Origin: Aestuariibaculum marinum
GTDB taxonomy: Bacteria; Bacteroidota; Bacteroidia; Flavobacteriales; Flavobacteriaceae
Direction of reading: 5' to 3'
Length of the DNA stretch: 64,000 nucleotides
NCBI RefSeq assembly: GCF_014596975.1
Contig: NZ_JACVXD010000001.1
Span: forward strand, 368,928 to 432,927
Shown here: in pieces, positions 53,112 through 62,698 of the stretch
How the letters are laid out: every line of letters begins with the position of its first letter
Position numbering within the stretch: position 1 is the first letter of the stretch
Notes under the pieces: generated by a model
Told to the model about the DNA's origin: nothing
Seen by the model: the letters and a program-made list of their open reading frames with translations, nothing else
Database searches by the model: none
Position numbers and translations under genes: made by a program

Positions 53112-55540
53112 TTATGTGAGCTATTATTGTTTTCTAATCTATTTCGCTCTTCAGAATTAATTTCTTTTTTATTTGTAGATAACTTATAATTTCCAAATTT
53201 GTAATTAAACCCTAAAGTAAATAGTCTGTTTTCCATTCTTGATGTCATAAATAAATCCTGATCTGCATAATTATTGCTCAAATCAAAGTTTTGCGTGTTA
53301 AATACATCTGTAACACCTACACTTAATGATGCTCTATTATCCCAAAACGATTTTCTAACGCTTATATCCAGTCCGTGACGCGTACTGTAAACAGAAGGAC
53401 CGTCTACCATTGGAGATATATAATTATAAGACACATCTATCGATAAACTCTTATCCTTTAAAAGCGTAAAGTAATTCACAACCTGCGCATATACAGACCA
53501 CTTATCATTTGTAATAAGCAAACTATCATTATAATATTTTCCTTCGTAATAAAAGAGTGAAGATAAAACATATAAATTCCAGTTTGAAACAATGTTGGTA
53601 TACGTCATAAAATCTAAACCGTAAGAAATATTTCTGTCAATATTGGTTTTTATATATCTAACTTTATTGTTGACATTATCCTGCTGAAATAATTCTAATG
53701 AAGGATTGTCTTCATATCTATAATATACCTCAAATGTATATGTGTCTTTTAAAGTGTATCCTAAAGTAAAAACATCATCAATTTGAGGTTTCAACGTTGG
53801 GTTACCTACTAAGTAAGTATTATCATTTAAATAATACTTGAAAGGGTTTAAATCATTATATCTAGGTCTTGATATGCGTTTGTTATAACTAAAATAAATT
53901 TGATGATTATCATTGATCCTATCAAGCAAATAAAACGAAGGAAATAATTTAGTATATGTTGACTCGTTGGAATTACTGATTGTTTCAGATTCTCCAGTTA
54001 AATCTGTATGTTCCAAACGAAGTCCTGTTTTAAAGCTCCAGTTGTCCCAGTCTTTAGAAAAACTAGCATATACAGCGTAATTCATTTCATCATACAAAAA
54101 TGTATCAAGCTCATCTATATCTGTTGATTGTTGACCATTATTTACAATAAACTGATTTATGTAACTTCCTGAATTTATATCTGAAACTTTTAAACCTGTT
54201 TCAAATTGACCATTGTTCTCAAAAGGTAACTCATAATCAACTTGGCCGGTGTATAGTTTTGTAGATTGACTGTTATTTGTCTGAAATATACTCTCTCTAA
54301 ACGGAACATTTTCATTAGTCAAATAATAATTGGTGTTAACGTTTTGCAAACTTGCAAAATCATAATTTGTATGATGCAGGTTTACAGACAGTTTCTCTCC
54401 TTCCCTTTTGAAATCATGAACAAAATCAAGATTAAACGCTAGATTATTGGTTTTAAAGTTTGCGTTATTTGTGGTATTAAACAGAGAATCTAACACATAA
54501 TTGGCACTAAACATTTGTGTTGTGGAATTTACATCTGTATTTGTATTTTTCTCTGGACCTATTAAAATGCTAGAAGAAAAACTTAAAGTGTTATTTTCGT
54601 TTAATTCATAATCGATATTTGCATTAATATTATGATTTAACGACTCTTTAGTTCTTTTAAAATCCGTTTCCCAAATAGACGATGTTTGATTTAATTCATC
54701 TTTAAAATTTACAATTTCATCGTTGTGTCTATAATCTTTTCTTGGACTTCCACTATAATTTAAATAGGCATCTAATTTATTCGTTTTAAAAAAATGACTA
54801 GTCCCTAAAGCATATTTTGGGTATTTATAACCTTGCTTGTAATTTCCAAATATTGTTCCATTATAACCTGCTGTAATATTTTTACTGGTCACAATATTTA
54901 TCACAGCATTCCCCTCAGCCTCATATTTAGCAGGAGGATTAGTTACTACTTCAATTGATTTTAAATTCTGAGCTGTCGTTCCTTCTAACAATTGTTGAAT
55001 TTCGTTTGAAGATAAATACACTCGTTTATCGTTTAAATAGATAATAGGTTCGCCATTTTTAACTGTAATTTTATTATCAGAAACCATAACGCCTGGAGTA
55101 TGTTTCAGCACATCTAGCACATTATAGTTTGATAGTGTGGAATTTTCAACATTAAAAACAACACGATCAATTAATCGTTTTACAGTAGGGCGTTTAGCGG
55201 TGACTACTACTCCATCTAAAGCCTCAGCTTTTTCATTTAAAACAATGTTGTTAAATGCAATATTTTTATACAACTCAAAAGTTACATTGTAAGGTTCAAA
55301 ACCTAAATATGAAATTTTCAATTGATAGGTTCCTTTATGAATATCTTCAAAAATGAAATTTCCGGAATCATCTGTTGTCGTTCCTATTATATACTCGTTA
55401 TCACTATCTATTAAAACAATGTTGGAATAAGCTACTTCTATTTTATTTTCATCAACTACATGTCCAGAAATAGTGTAGTTTTGCGCCAAAGCCAACAATG
55501 GAAAATAACATAAAAAATGTAGTAGTAGTTTTCTAAGCAT
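53108..55540 (-). CDS. TonB-dependent receptor-like outer-membrane protein
   Basis: I place the start at 55540 (MLRKLLLHFL), 810 residues. A signal peptide (1-20, ALAQ) precedes a CarboxypepD_reg-like domain (about 22-100), a plug region (LDGVVVTAKRPTVKRLIDRVVFNVE, VLDVLKHTPGVMV) and a large beta-barrel. This is the outer membrane beta-barrel family of Bacteroidetes. It lacks an obvious SusD partner here, so the imported ligand is unknown. The gene runs opposite to the flanking ald cluster. Confidence 0.88.
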   Translation of the reverse strand: MLRKLLLHFLCYFPLLALAQNYTISGHVVDENKIEVAYSNIVLIDSDNEYIIGTTTDDSGNFIFEDIHKGTYQLKISYLGFEPYNVTFELYKNIAFNNIVLNEKAEALDGVVVTAKRPTVKRLIDRVVFNVENSTLSNYNVLDVLKHTPGVMVSDNKITVKNGEPIIYLNDKRVYLSSNEIQQLLEGTTAQNLKSIEVVTNPPAKYEAEGNAVINIVTSKNITAGYNGTIFGNYKQGYKYPKYALGTSHFFKTNKLDAYLNYSGSPRKDYRHNDEIVNFKDELNQTSSIWETDFKRTKESLNHNINANIDYELNENNTLSFSSSILIGPEKNTNTDVNSTTQMFSANYVLDSLFNTTNNANFKTNNLAFNLDFVHDFKREGEKLSVNLHHTNYDFASLQNVNTNYYLTNENVPFRESIFQTNNSQSTKLYTGQVDYELPFENNGQFETGLKVSDINSGSYINQFIVNNGQQSTDIDELDTFLYDEMNYAVYASFSKDWDNWSFKTGLRLEHTDLTGESETISNSNESTYTKLFPSFYLLDRINDNHQIYFSYNKRISRPRYNDLNPFKYYLNDNTYLVGNPTLKPQIDDVFTLGYTLKDTYTFEVYYRYEDNPSLELFQQDNVNNKVRYIKTNIDRNISYGLDFMTYTNIVSNWNLYVLSSLFYYEGKYYNDSLLITNDKWSVYAQVVNYFTLLKDKSLSIDVSYNYISPMVDGPSVYSTRHGLDISVRKSFWDNRASLSVGVTDVFNTQNFDLSNNYADQDLFMTSRMENRLFTLGFNYKFGNYKLSTNKKEINSEERNRLENNNSSHN

Positions 55541-55745
55541 AGAGAGTTTTCTACATACAAACATAAAATAATTTATTTAAAATTTTTTGAGGGAAAACCA
55601 TAAAAACACAAACTTTATCATTTAATTTCTGAAAAATCAGATGAATAGCACAATGTGGTTATAATTTGAAATATTTTTAATTTACTTAAATGTGCTAACC
55701 AAATAATTTGTAATTTAACTTTTCGATATCAACCACGTATAAAGC

Positions 55746-56945
55746 ATGTCTAAACAACTGTCTCCTTTTACAAAACAACAACTTTTACCACAGGAAGAAA
55801 CTCTTGAAATTTTTAAACGAAAAGGTGAGCTTTTTATAGGAATCCCTAAAGAAACAGCCTACCAAGAAAATCGTATTTGTTTAACACCTGACGCGGTTTT
55901 TGCAATTGTAAGTAATGGACATCGAGTCCTTTTAGAATCGGGAGCCGGAGATGGCGCAAATTTTAGCGATAAGGACTATAGTGAGGCAGGCGCTGAAATA
56001 ACAAAAGACACTGCAAAAGTTTTTGCATGCCCTATGATTCTAAAGGTTGAACCACCTAGTTTGGAGCAAATTAAAATGATGAATCCTCAAACGATTCTAA
56101 TTTCAGCTTTACAACTTAAAACACAATCAAAAAAATACTTTGAAGCCATGGCGGCTAAGCGCATTACGGCTCTAGCCTTTGAGTTTATTAGAGATGCGGA
56201 TGGAAACTATCCTGCTGTAAAATCGCAAAGTGAGATTGCAGGAACAGCCTCTGTTTTAATAGCTTCTGAATTATTAACCGACGCTAAAAGTGGGAATGGT
56301 CGTATGTTTGGAAACATTAGTGGGGTTCCCCCATTAGAAGTTGTTATTCTTGGCGCGGGTACTGTAGGTGAATTTGCAGCAAGAAGCTCTCTGGGGCTTG
56401 GTGCCAGCGTGAAAATATTCGATAATTCTATAACTAAACTCAGACGAATTCAAACCCATTTAGGTCGCCCATTGTATACATCTACTATTCAGCCTAAAAT
56501 ATTAACCAAAGCTCTCAAGCGTTGTGATGTCGTGATTGGAGCAGTTCGAGGGAATAATCGTTCTCCTATTATTGTTACAGAAAATATGGTACAGGATATG
56601 AAAAAAGGTTCTGTTATCATAGATGTTAGTATCGATATGGGTGGCTGTTTTGAAACCAGCGAAGTTACCTCGCACAAGCAACCTACATTCGTGAAACATA
56701 ATGTAGTTCATTATTGTGTACCTAACATTCCGGCTAGATACTCCAGAACATCCTCATTATCAATAAGTAATATTTTTACGCCTTATCTTCTAAAGATAGC
56801 TGAAGATGGCGGTGTAGAAAATTCAATAAGATTTGATAAAGGTTTAAAAAATGGGTTGTACTTTTACCACGGAATTTTAACAAACAAATCGGTTGGCGAG
56901 TGGTTTAATTTAAATTACAGCGATATTAATTTGATTATTTTTTAA
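55746..56945 (+). CDS. ald: Alanine dehydrogenase
   Basis: The 399-residue enzyme converts L-alanine to pyruvate and ammonia with NAD+. Hallmarks are IGIPKETAYQENRICLTPDAV (31-51), VILGAGTVGEFAARSSLGLGASV (about 199-221) and the substrate Arg/Lys of KRI-like positions. The N-terminal extension of about 30 residues (SKQLSPFTKQQLLPQEE) is typical of the Bacteroidetes form. It is found near porX and tsaE in many Bacteroidetes. Confidence 0.93.
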   Translation: MSKQLSPFTKQQLLPQEETLEIFKRKGELFIGIPKETAYQENRICLTPDAVFAIVSNGHRVLLESGAGDGANFSDKDYSEAGAEITKDTAKVFACPMILKVEPPSLEQIKMMNPQTILISALQLKTQSKKYFEAMAAKRITALAFEFIRDADGNYPAVKSQSEIAGTASVLIASELLTDAKSGNGRMFGNISGVPPLEVVILGAGTVGEFAARSSLGLGASVKIFDNSITKLRRIQTHLGRPLYTSTIQPKILTKALKRCDVVIGAVRGNNRSPIIVTENMVQDMKKGSVIIDVSIDMGGCFETSEVTSHKQPTFVKHNVVHYCVPNIPARYSRTSSLSISNIFTPYLLKIAEDGGVENSIRFDKGLKNGLYFYHGILTNKSVGEWFNLNYSDINLIIF

Positions 56946-56989
56946 TTATTGTTTTCAATTACCATTTCGGCCAATTTTAAATTTTATAC

Positions 56990-57340
56990 ATGAAATTAAT
57001 TCAACGTACTGGATACTACCTTGGCGGATTTTCATTCGGATTAATCATCTTAGCGTTCTTTTTAAACGGTAAAAAAGTATCTTGTAGTTATGGGCCTGAT
57101 GCCAGGGTATTGAAAAACATCAGACAAAAACAACTCATCTACCCTTCTGATTTATCTGACTCTTTACTCGTTAATTATATTCTGAAAAAAGGTGATGTTA
57201 ATTTCTCCGAAAGTGATGTTCATCAAAAACCATGTGGTGTTTACATTGTTGAGGGTGAATATGAAAATAAAGACATTCAACTAACTATTGAAAACTGCGA
57301 TAGCATTGCCACTATAAAGGCTGTGAACTATAAAAAATAA
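56990..57340 (+). CDS. DUF4258-like protein with N-terminal membrane segment
   Basis: The 116-residue product has one transmembrane helix (about 8-26, YYLGGFSFGLIILAFFL) followed by a small soluble domain with CSYGPDARVLKNIRQKQ and NCDSIATI near the end. From memory such proteins follow ald in Bacteroidetes and match DUF4258; I cannot verify this here. The function is unknown. Gap to ald is 44 bp and to the sugar transferase 7 bp. Confidence 0.7.
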   Translation: MKLIQRTGYYLGGFSFGLIILAFFLNGKKVSCSYGPDARVLKNIRQKQLIYPSDLSDSLLVNYILKKGDVNFSESDVHQKPCGVYIVEGEYENKDIQLTIENCDSIATIKAVNYKK

Positions 57341-57347
57341 ATTAGAG

Positions 57348-57944
57348 ATGTACATAAAACGAGGGTTTGACATAGTTTTCGCTTTCATTCTACTTGTTTT
57401 ATTAACCCCTGTACTGATACTAATCGGAATTCTTATAAAAATTGATTCCAAAGGCTCTATCCTATTTAAACAATTAAGGGTAGGAAAAAACAATAGAGAT
57501 TTTACTATTTTCAAGTTTCGTTCTATGGTGTCAGATTCGAAGGAGCAGAATTTACTAACCTTAGGTGATAACGATAGGCGTATTACAAAAGCAGGTTATT
57601 ATCTTCGTAAATATAAATTAGACGAATTACCACAGTTATTTAATGTTTTTATTGGAGACATGAGTTTTGTTGGTCCACGGCCAGAACTACGTTATTTTGT
57701 TAATTTTTACTCAAATAATGATTTGGTTGTACTAAAAGTAAAACCAGGCATTACCGGATTAGCTTCTTTAAAATACAGACACGAAGCAGAACTATTAAAA
57801 TCAGCTAATAACCCTCAGGAATTTTATATCAATTCTATTTTGCCTGATAAATTAAAAATCAATAAAGAATATATAGAAAACAGGAGTTTATGGCTAGATT
57901 TTAAAATTCTGTCACAAACAGTTTTCAGAGTTATCTTCCAATAA
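57348..57944 (+). CDS. Bacterial sugar transferase (WcaJ/PglC-type)
   Basis: The 198-residue protein begins YIKRGFDIVFAFILLVLLTPVLILIGILIKI (re-entrant membrane helix), then GSILFKQLRVGKNNRDFTIFKFRSM and the signature RKYKLDELPQLFNVFIGDMSFVGPRPELR. It lacks the N-terminal membrane domain of full WcaJ, so it is a PglC-like monotopic phosphoglycosyl transferase that starts a lipid-linked glycan. It starts the surface-polysaccharide locus. Confidence 0.93.
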   Translation: MYIKRGFDIVFAFILLVLLTPVLILIGILIKIDSKGSILFKQLRVGKNNRDFTIFKFRSMVSDSKEQNLLTLGDNDRRITKAGYYLRKYKLDELPQLFNVFIGDMSFVGPRPELRYFVNFYSNNDLVVLKVKPGITGLASLKYRHEAELLKSANNPQEFYINSILPDKLKINKEYIENRSLWLDFKILSQTVFRVIFQ

Positions 57945-58009
57945 GAACTTGTTCCTATTGCAGCAAATCTATATTATTTCTACTTTGCAGTAGCTTAAAT
58001 TAAACCTGA

Positions 58010-59068
58010 ATGAACAACTCGATTGACTTTTACATAGATCAACTTATAAATCACACTGATTTATTTGATACTAATATAAATGATTTCGAAGCAAATAAAG
58101 TATTCGATTTCTCTGAAGAAACTATCCTAATAACTGGGGCCGCTGGTACGATAGGTAAAGAATTATTCAAACAACTCATTCCTTGCACCTTTAAAAAAGT
58201 CATTCTAATAGACATTGCAGAATCTGCCCTTTACAACCTTTCTATTGAGTTTACTGAACACATAAATCACAAAATAGAATTAAGAGTTTGCAATATTAAT
58301 GACAAAGCTTCAACCAAACATATATTCTCTACCTACAGCCCTACTATGGTTTTTCATTGTGCAGCATACAAACATGTACCATTAATGGAAATTAATCCAT
58401 ATGAAGCTGTAAAAACAAATATCATAGCTACAAAACTACTTGCAGATCTCTCTGCTGAGAGCAATGTGAAAAAATTTGTTTTTGTTTCCTCCGATAAAGC
58501 TGTTGTTCCTAAAAGCATCATGGGAATGACAAAACATATCGCTGAACAATATTTAGATTCTTTGGAGTCAAATACCGAATTTATCATTACCCGATTCGGA
58601 AACATATTAGGATCTAACGGTTCCGTATTACCGGTATTTTTAAAACAGATTGAACTTAATTTACCGTTAACTATTACAGATAAAGATATGACGCGCTACT
58701 TTATAGGTCGACAAAAAGCATGTCAACTTATACTTGAATCTACAGGTTTTAATAATTTAAAAAACAAAACTTTATCATTTAGAAATAACAGTCCTATTAG
58801 CATTTATAAATTAGCTAAATCCGTAATATCAATATCAAAAAAAGATGATATAATAATAAAAATAACCGGTGTTCGGTCTGGTGAAAAATTACATGAAATA
58901 ATGGTTGACAGCAATGAATCAACAGAACCCATATCGCATCCAGACATCTTTCAAATTAAAAACAAAAAAAAGCCTGCCAAACAAATAGCAGACTTTAAAT
59001 ATTTAAAAAATATTACCCCAAACACTTCAACACTAGACGCTGAAATTATTCTGAGAAAATACTTATAA
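58010..59068 (+). CDS. CapD-like UDP-N-acetylglucosamine 4,6-dehydratase (short form)
   Basis: The 352-residue soluble enzyme has the extended short-chain dehydrogenase fold: TGAAGTIGKELFKQLI near 43-58 for NAD, HCAAYKHVPLMEINPYEAVKTN, and SSDKAVVPKSIMGMTKHIAEQY carrying the Asp-Lys catalytic group that replaces Tyr in the CapD subfamily. Later RFGNILGSNGSVLPVF fits the family. Long CapD proteins have a membrane domain, absent here. It probably makes a UDP-4-keto-6-deoxy sugar for glycan assembly. It overlaps the convergent proline dehydrogenase gene by 6 bp. Confidence 0.9.
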   Translation: MNNSIDFYIDQLINHTDLFDTNINDFEANKVFDFSEETILITGAAGTIGKELFKQLIPCTFKKVILIDIAESALYNLSIEFTEHINHKIELRVCNINDKASTKHIFSTYSPTMVFHCAAYKHVPLMEINPYEAVKTNIIATKLLADLSAESNVKKFVFVSSDKAVVPKSIMGMTKHIAEQYLDSLESNTEFIITRFGNILGSNGSVLPVFLKQIELNLPLTITDKDMTRYFIGRQKACQLILESTGFNNLKNKTLSFRNNSPISIYKLAKSVISISKKDDIIIKITGVRSGEKLHEIMVDSNESTEPISHPDIFQIKNKKKPAKQIADFKYLKNITPNTSTLDAEIILRKYL

Positions 59069-60238
59069 CGTTTTTCTACGTTTCTTTTCTTTTGACAGCA
59101 AATTAAGCTCTCGACCTGTTTGTCCTGCAACAGAAGTATTCTCCTCAGCACGACGAATTAAATATGGCATCACATCTTTTACTGGCCCAAAAGGAATATA
59201 TTTCGCTACATTATAACCTAAGTTTGACAAGTTAAAACTAATATGATCGCTCATACCGTACAACTGACCAAACCAAACACGAGAATCGTTGTGCTTTAAC
59301 CCTTTTTGCTTCATCAAGTCCATTAATATATATGAACTTTCTTCGTTATGTGTTCCTGCAAACAGCGAGATATCTTCAAGATGTTCTAAAATGTAATTTA
59401 AACAATCATTAAAGTTTTCATCTGTAGCTAATTTACTTGCACAAATAGGTGTTGGATATCCTTTTTCTTCAGCACGCTCATTTTCTTTCTCCATATATGC
59501 GCCACGAACAATCTTATATCCAAGCTTATAACCTTCCTTTTTAGCTTTATCATGCTCTTTACGCAGGAAATCCATTCTATCATGACGATACATTTGAAGC
59601 GTATTGTACACCACTGGCTTTTCGGTGTTATACTTTTTCATCATATCGGTTACTAAAGCATCGGCAGCATCCTGCATCCAACTTTCTTCAGCATCAATTA
59701 AAACAGCTATGTTGTAGTCTTTTGCTTTTTTACAGACAGCATCATACCTACCTATAACCTTATTCCATTCCTCCTGTTCCGCAGAAGTAAGAGTCTCGCC
59801 CTTGCCTATTTTTTCATATAAATAAAAACGTCCAAACCCGGTTGGCTTAAACACTGCAATAGGAATCGCCTTTAATTCCTTGGAAAACTCCATGATTTTT
59901 AAAACAACATCACGGGCGTTATCGAACTCTTTTTCGCTTTCTTTCCCTTCTACAGAAAAGTCAAGCACAGAACTCACGCCCTTCTCATACATTTTATTAA
60001 TAACCGGCAGACAGTCATTTTCACTAACTCCTCCACAAAAATGATCGAAAACGGTAGCGCGAATTAGTCCTTCTACAGGTAAATGTGCTTTAATCGCAAA
60101 ATTCGTTGCAGCAGTACCTATACGCACCAAAGGCTCGATAGAAATCATTTTGAATAAAAAATAAGCGCGCTCTAACTCAGAGTCACTCTTAAGCGCAAAG
60201 GCCACTTCCGTATTATCGAATATGCGTTCTACACTCAT
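59063..60238 (-). CDS. Proline dehydrogenase (stand-alone)
   Basis: The 391-residue flavoenzyme oxidises proline to 1-pyrroline-5-carboxylate, passing electrons to quinone. The TIM-barrel segments include LDFSVEGKE, VFKPTGFGRF, VLIDAEESWMQ, YNTLQMYRHDRMDF, GYKIVRGAYMEKE, FAGTHNEES and WFGQLYGMSDH, the FAD and substrate contacts. No P5C dehydrogenase domain is fused. It interrupts the polysaccharide locus and is divergent from aroB. Confidence 0.93.
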   Translation of the reverse strand: MSVERIFDNTEVAFALKSDSELERAYFLFKMISIEPLVRIGTAATNFAIKAHLPVEGLIRATVFDHFCGGVSENDCLPVINKMYEKGVSSVLDFSVEGKESEKEFDNARDVVLKIMEFSKELKAIPIAVFKPTGFGRFYLYEKIGKGETLTSAEQEEWNKVIGRYDAVCKKAKDYNIAVLIDAEESWMQDAADALVTDMMKKYNTEKPVVYNTLQMYRHDRMDFLRKEHDKAKKEGYKLGYKIVRGAYMEKENERAEEKGYPTPICASKLATDENFNDCLNYILEHLEDISLFAGTHNEESSYILMDLMKQKGLKHNDSRVWFGQLYGMSDHISFNLSNLGYNVAKYIPFGPVKDVMPYLIRRAEENTSVAGQTGRELNLLSKEKKRRKTL

Positions 60239-60340
60239 AAAGAATCAAAAAAATTATATAAAAGTAATGCCGACGAAGTTATCATTTTATGAATAAATCT
60301 CCTTAATTTCACATCCTTAAAAAAAAGTTAAATATTTAGC

Positions 60341-61408
60341 ATGGATTCCATCAGCACAAACAACTGTACTATTCATTTCAATAACATATGCTACCCATCT
60401 TTAAATAAGCATATTAAAGAAAATAATTTCTCTAAAATCTTTATACTTGTAGACGAAAATACTCATGAATTTTGTTTACCATATTTCTTAAAACAAGTAG
60501 AAACAGAAATAACTATCGAGATAATTGAGATCGAATCCGGTGAAATAAACAAAACAATTGATACCTGTGTTGGGGTCTGGAATACACTATCTGAATTAGA
60601 TGCCGATAGAAAAAGTTTATTAATCAATATTGGCGGTGGTGTTATAACCGATTTAGGTGGCTTTGTAGCTTGTACTTTCAAACGAAGCATAGCTTATGTT
60701 AATGTACCAACAACACTGTTATCGATGGTTGATGCATCTGTTGGTGGCAAAACAGGTGTGGATTTAGGGCATTTAAAAAATCAAATAGGGGTAATAAGTA
60801 ATCCTGATTTAGTTTTAATTGATACACAATACTTAGCTACACTCCCACAAAACCAAATGCGTTCCGGTTTAGCAGAAATGCTAAAACATGGTCTTATTAG
60901 CGATATTAACTACTGGAATAAATTTCAAGACCTTTCAAAATTAAACGCTGACGATTTAGACCAACTAATTCATGAATCGGTTTTAATTAAAAAGAATGTT
61001 GTTGAAGTCGACCCTTATGAAAACGGCTTAAGAAAAACATTAAACTTCGGACACACTTTAGGACACGCTATTGAGACTTATTTTTTAAGCAACCCTAACA
61101 AAACAACGCTTTTACACGGTGAAGCCATTATTATAGGTATGATTTTAGCTTCTTATATTTCAACTGAATTAACTGGATTCTCAAAAGAAACCACTTTAAA
61201 AATTAAAGAATTCTTTACGGAATACTATGGAAAAGTAGAGATTACAGAAGACGAACGCAAACCAATTATGGAATTGATGAAATACGACAAAAAGAATAAT
61301 CACGGCAACATTAACTTCGTGCTTTTAGAAGATATTGGCAAACCTAAAATAGATTGCTTAGTCGATGATGATATTATAATTGATGCTTTTAAATTTTACG
61401 CATCATAA
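60341..61408 (+). CDS. aroB: 3-dehydroquinate synthase
   Basis: The 355-residue enzyme converts DAHP to 3-dehydroquinate, the second shikimate step. It shows the NAD-binding INIGGGVITDLGGFVACTFKRSIAYVNVPTTLLSMVDASVGGKTGVDL in part, near 96-140, and zinc ligands in LKHGLI, GHTLGHAIE and LHGEAI. It is divergent from proline dehydrogenase. Its terminator overlaps the end of the next gene. Confidence 0.96.
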   Translation: MDSISTNNCTIHFNNICYPSLNKHIKENNFSKIFILVDENTHEFCLPYFLKQVETEITIEIIEIESGEINKTIDTCVGVWNTLSELDADRKSLLINIGGGVITDLGGFVACTFKRSIAYVNVPTTLLSMVDASVGGKTGVDLGHLKNQIGVISNPDLVLIDTQYLATLPQNQMRSGLAEMLKHGLISDINYWNKFQDLSKLNADDLDQLIHESVLIKKNVVEVDPYENGLRKTLNFGHTLGHAIETYFLSNPNKTTLLHGEAIIIGMILASYISTELTGFSKETTLKIKEFFTEYYGKVEITEDERKPIMELMKYDKKNNHGNINFVLLEDIGKPKIDCLVDDDIIIDAFKFYAS

Positions 61409-61417
61409 AACAATTTG

Positions 61418-61446
61418 AAGCCTGTAATTTACTTACAGGCTTTTTT
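61418..61446. terminator. Terminator of aroB, overlapping the DegT-type gene end
   Basis: AAGCCTGTAA (61418-61427), loop TTTAC, TTACAGGCTT (61433-61442), then T to 61446. The stop codon of the convergent aminotransferase (61429-61431) is inside the loop, so its last four codons are in the right arm and the T run. Confidence 0.85.
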
Positions 61447-62553
61447 AATTACGTTGACTACCTTTTTTAAATCTTCCTTACTTAAATTAGACCCACTAGG
61501 GAGACACAATCCTTTATTGAAAAGGTTCTCAGAAACACCATTAACAAAACTTAAACAACCCTTAAAAACAGGCTGTAAGTGCATCGGCTTCCAAAATGGT
61601 CGAGATTCTATATTTTCCTTTTCTAAATTTAACCTGATCCGTTCGCGCATTTCAAAAGATTCAGTCAAAATACAGGTCAGCCACCTATTAGAGTTACTAT
61701 CATAATCCTCATCTAAAAATGTAATTCCTATTAATTCAGATAATTCAGATTTATAAAAACTGTAATTACCCCTTCTGGCTTCCACCCGATTTTCAAGAAC
61801 CTTCATTTGTCCGCGACCAATACCCGCTAAAACATTACTCATTTTATAGTTGTAACCTATTTTAGAATGCTCATAATGCTCAGCTAAATCTTTTGATTGA
61901 TTCGCCAAATGAACAGCCTGCTCTTTTAACTTTTCATTTTTCACAACCAAAGCTCCTCCAGCTGAAGTTGTTACTATTTTATTTCCGTTAAAAGAAAACA
62001 CACCTATATCCGATAAATTACCACAAGGTTTGTTTTTATAACAACTCCCTAAAGCCTCTGCCGCATCTTCCACAACAGGTATATTGTATTTCCTCCCAAT
62101 AGCATTTATTTCATCAACTTTGTACGGTGAGCCATAAAGATGCACAGCAATAATGGCTTTTGGTTTTTTAAAATTCTCAATCCGGTTTAAGATAGCCTGC
62201 TCTAAAAGTTCAGGTGACATATTCCAAGTTTCGGATTCACTATCCACAAACACTGGTGTTGCACCCTGATAAAGAACCGGATTTACAGAAGCTATAAACG
62301 TAAAATTCTGACATAACACTTCATCGCCTTTTGAAACCCCCAGTAGCTGCAAAGCCAAATGAATAGCCGATGTACCTGAATTTAAAGCGACTACTTTAGA
62401 ATCATTCCCAAGAAAATTTTCCAAATCAGATTCAAATCCTTCAATATTATCGCCCATTGGCGCAATCCAATTTGTTTCAAAAGCGTGATTTACATATTCT
62501 TGCTCCAACCCACTCATATGAGGTGATGATATGTACATTCTTTTACTACTCAT
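61429..62553 (-). CDS. DegT/DnrJ/EryC1/StrS-family sugar aminotransferase (PglE-like)
   Basis: The 374-residue PLP enzyme has the start SPHMSGLEQEYVNHAFETNW, AALGSCYKNKPCG, and the PLP lysine in GVFSFNGNKIVTTSAGGAL. It transfers an amino group to a nucleotide-linked 4-keto-6-deoxy sugar such as the product of the CapD-like dehydratase encoded nearby. Gene orientation is opposite to the rest of the locus. Closest in pattern to PglE/LpsC-like enzymes. Confidence 0.9.
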   Translation of the reverse strand: MSSKRMYISSPHMSGLEQEYVNHAFETNWIAPMGDNIEGFESDLENFLGNDSKVVALNSGTSAIHLALQLLGVSKGDEVLCQNFTFIASVNPVLYQGATPVFVDSESETWNMSPELLEQAILNRIENFKKPKAIIAVHLYGSPYKVDEINAIGRKYNIPVVEDAAEALGSCYKNKPCGNLSDIGVFSFNGNKIVTTSAGGALVVKNEKLKEQAVHLANQSKDLAEHYEHSKIGYNYKMSNVLAGIGRGQMKVLENRVEARRGNYSFYKSELSELIGITFLDEDYDSNSNRWLTCILTESFEMRERIRLNLEKENIESRPFWKPMHLQPVFKGCLSFVNGVSENLFNKGLCLPSGSNLSKEDLKKVVNVIKKACK

Positions 62554-62698
62554 TAATCTCTATCGGCTATTTTACTATTCATGAAAAACTAAATTAAATC
62601 ATTCAAAATTGAATAAAAAAAAGAAAACAATACCTGAATTTGTTTAGCAATTAAAATTACATTTATATTTTTAATCCGATTTATAAAAGCATCACAAA

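Noticed and set aside
55541..55564. An upstream start for the TonB-like receptor (eight extra residues)
   Set aside because: The signal peptide is normal only from MLRKLLLHFL at 55540; the extra residues (MFVCRKLS) break it.
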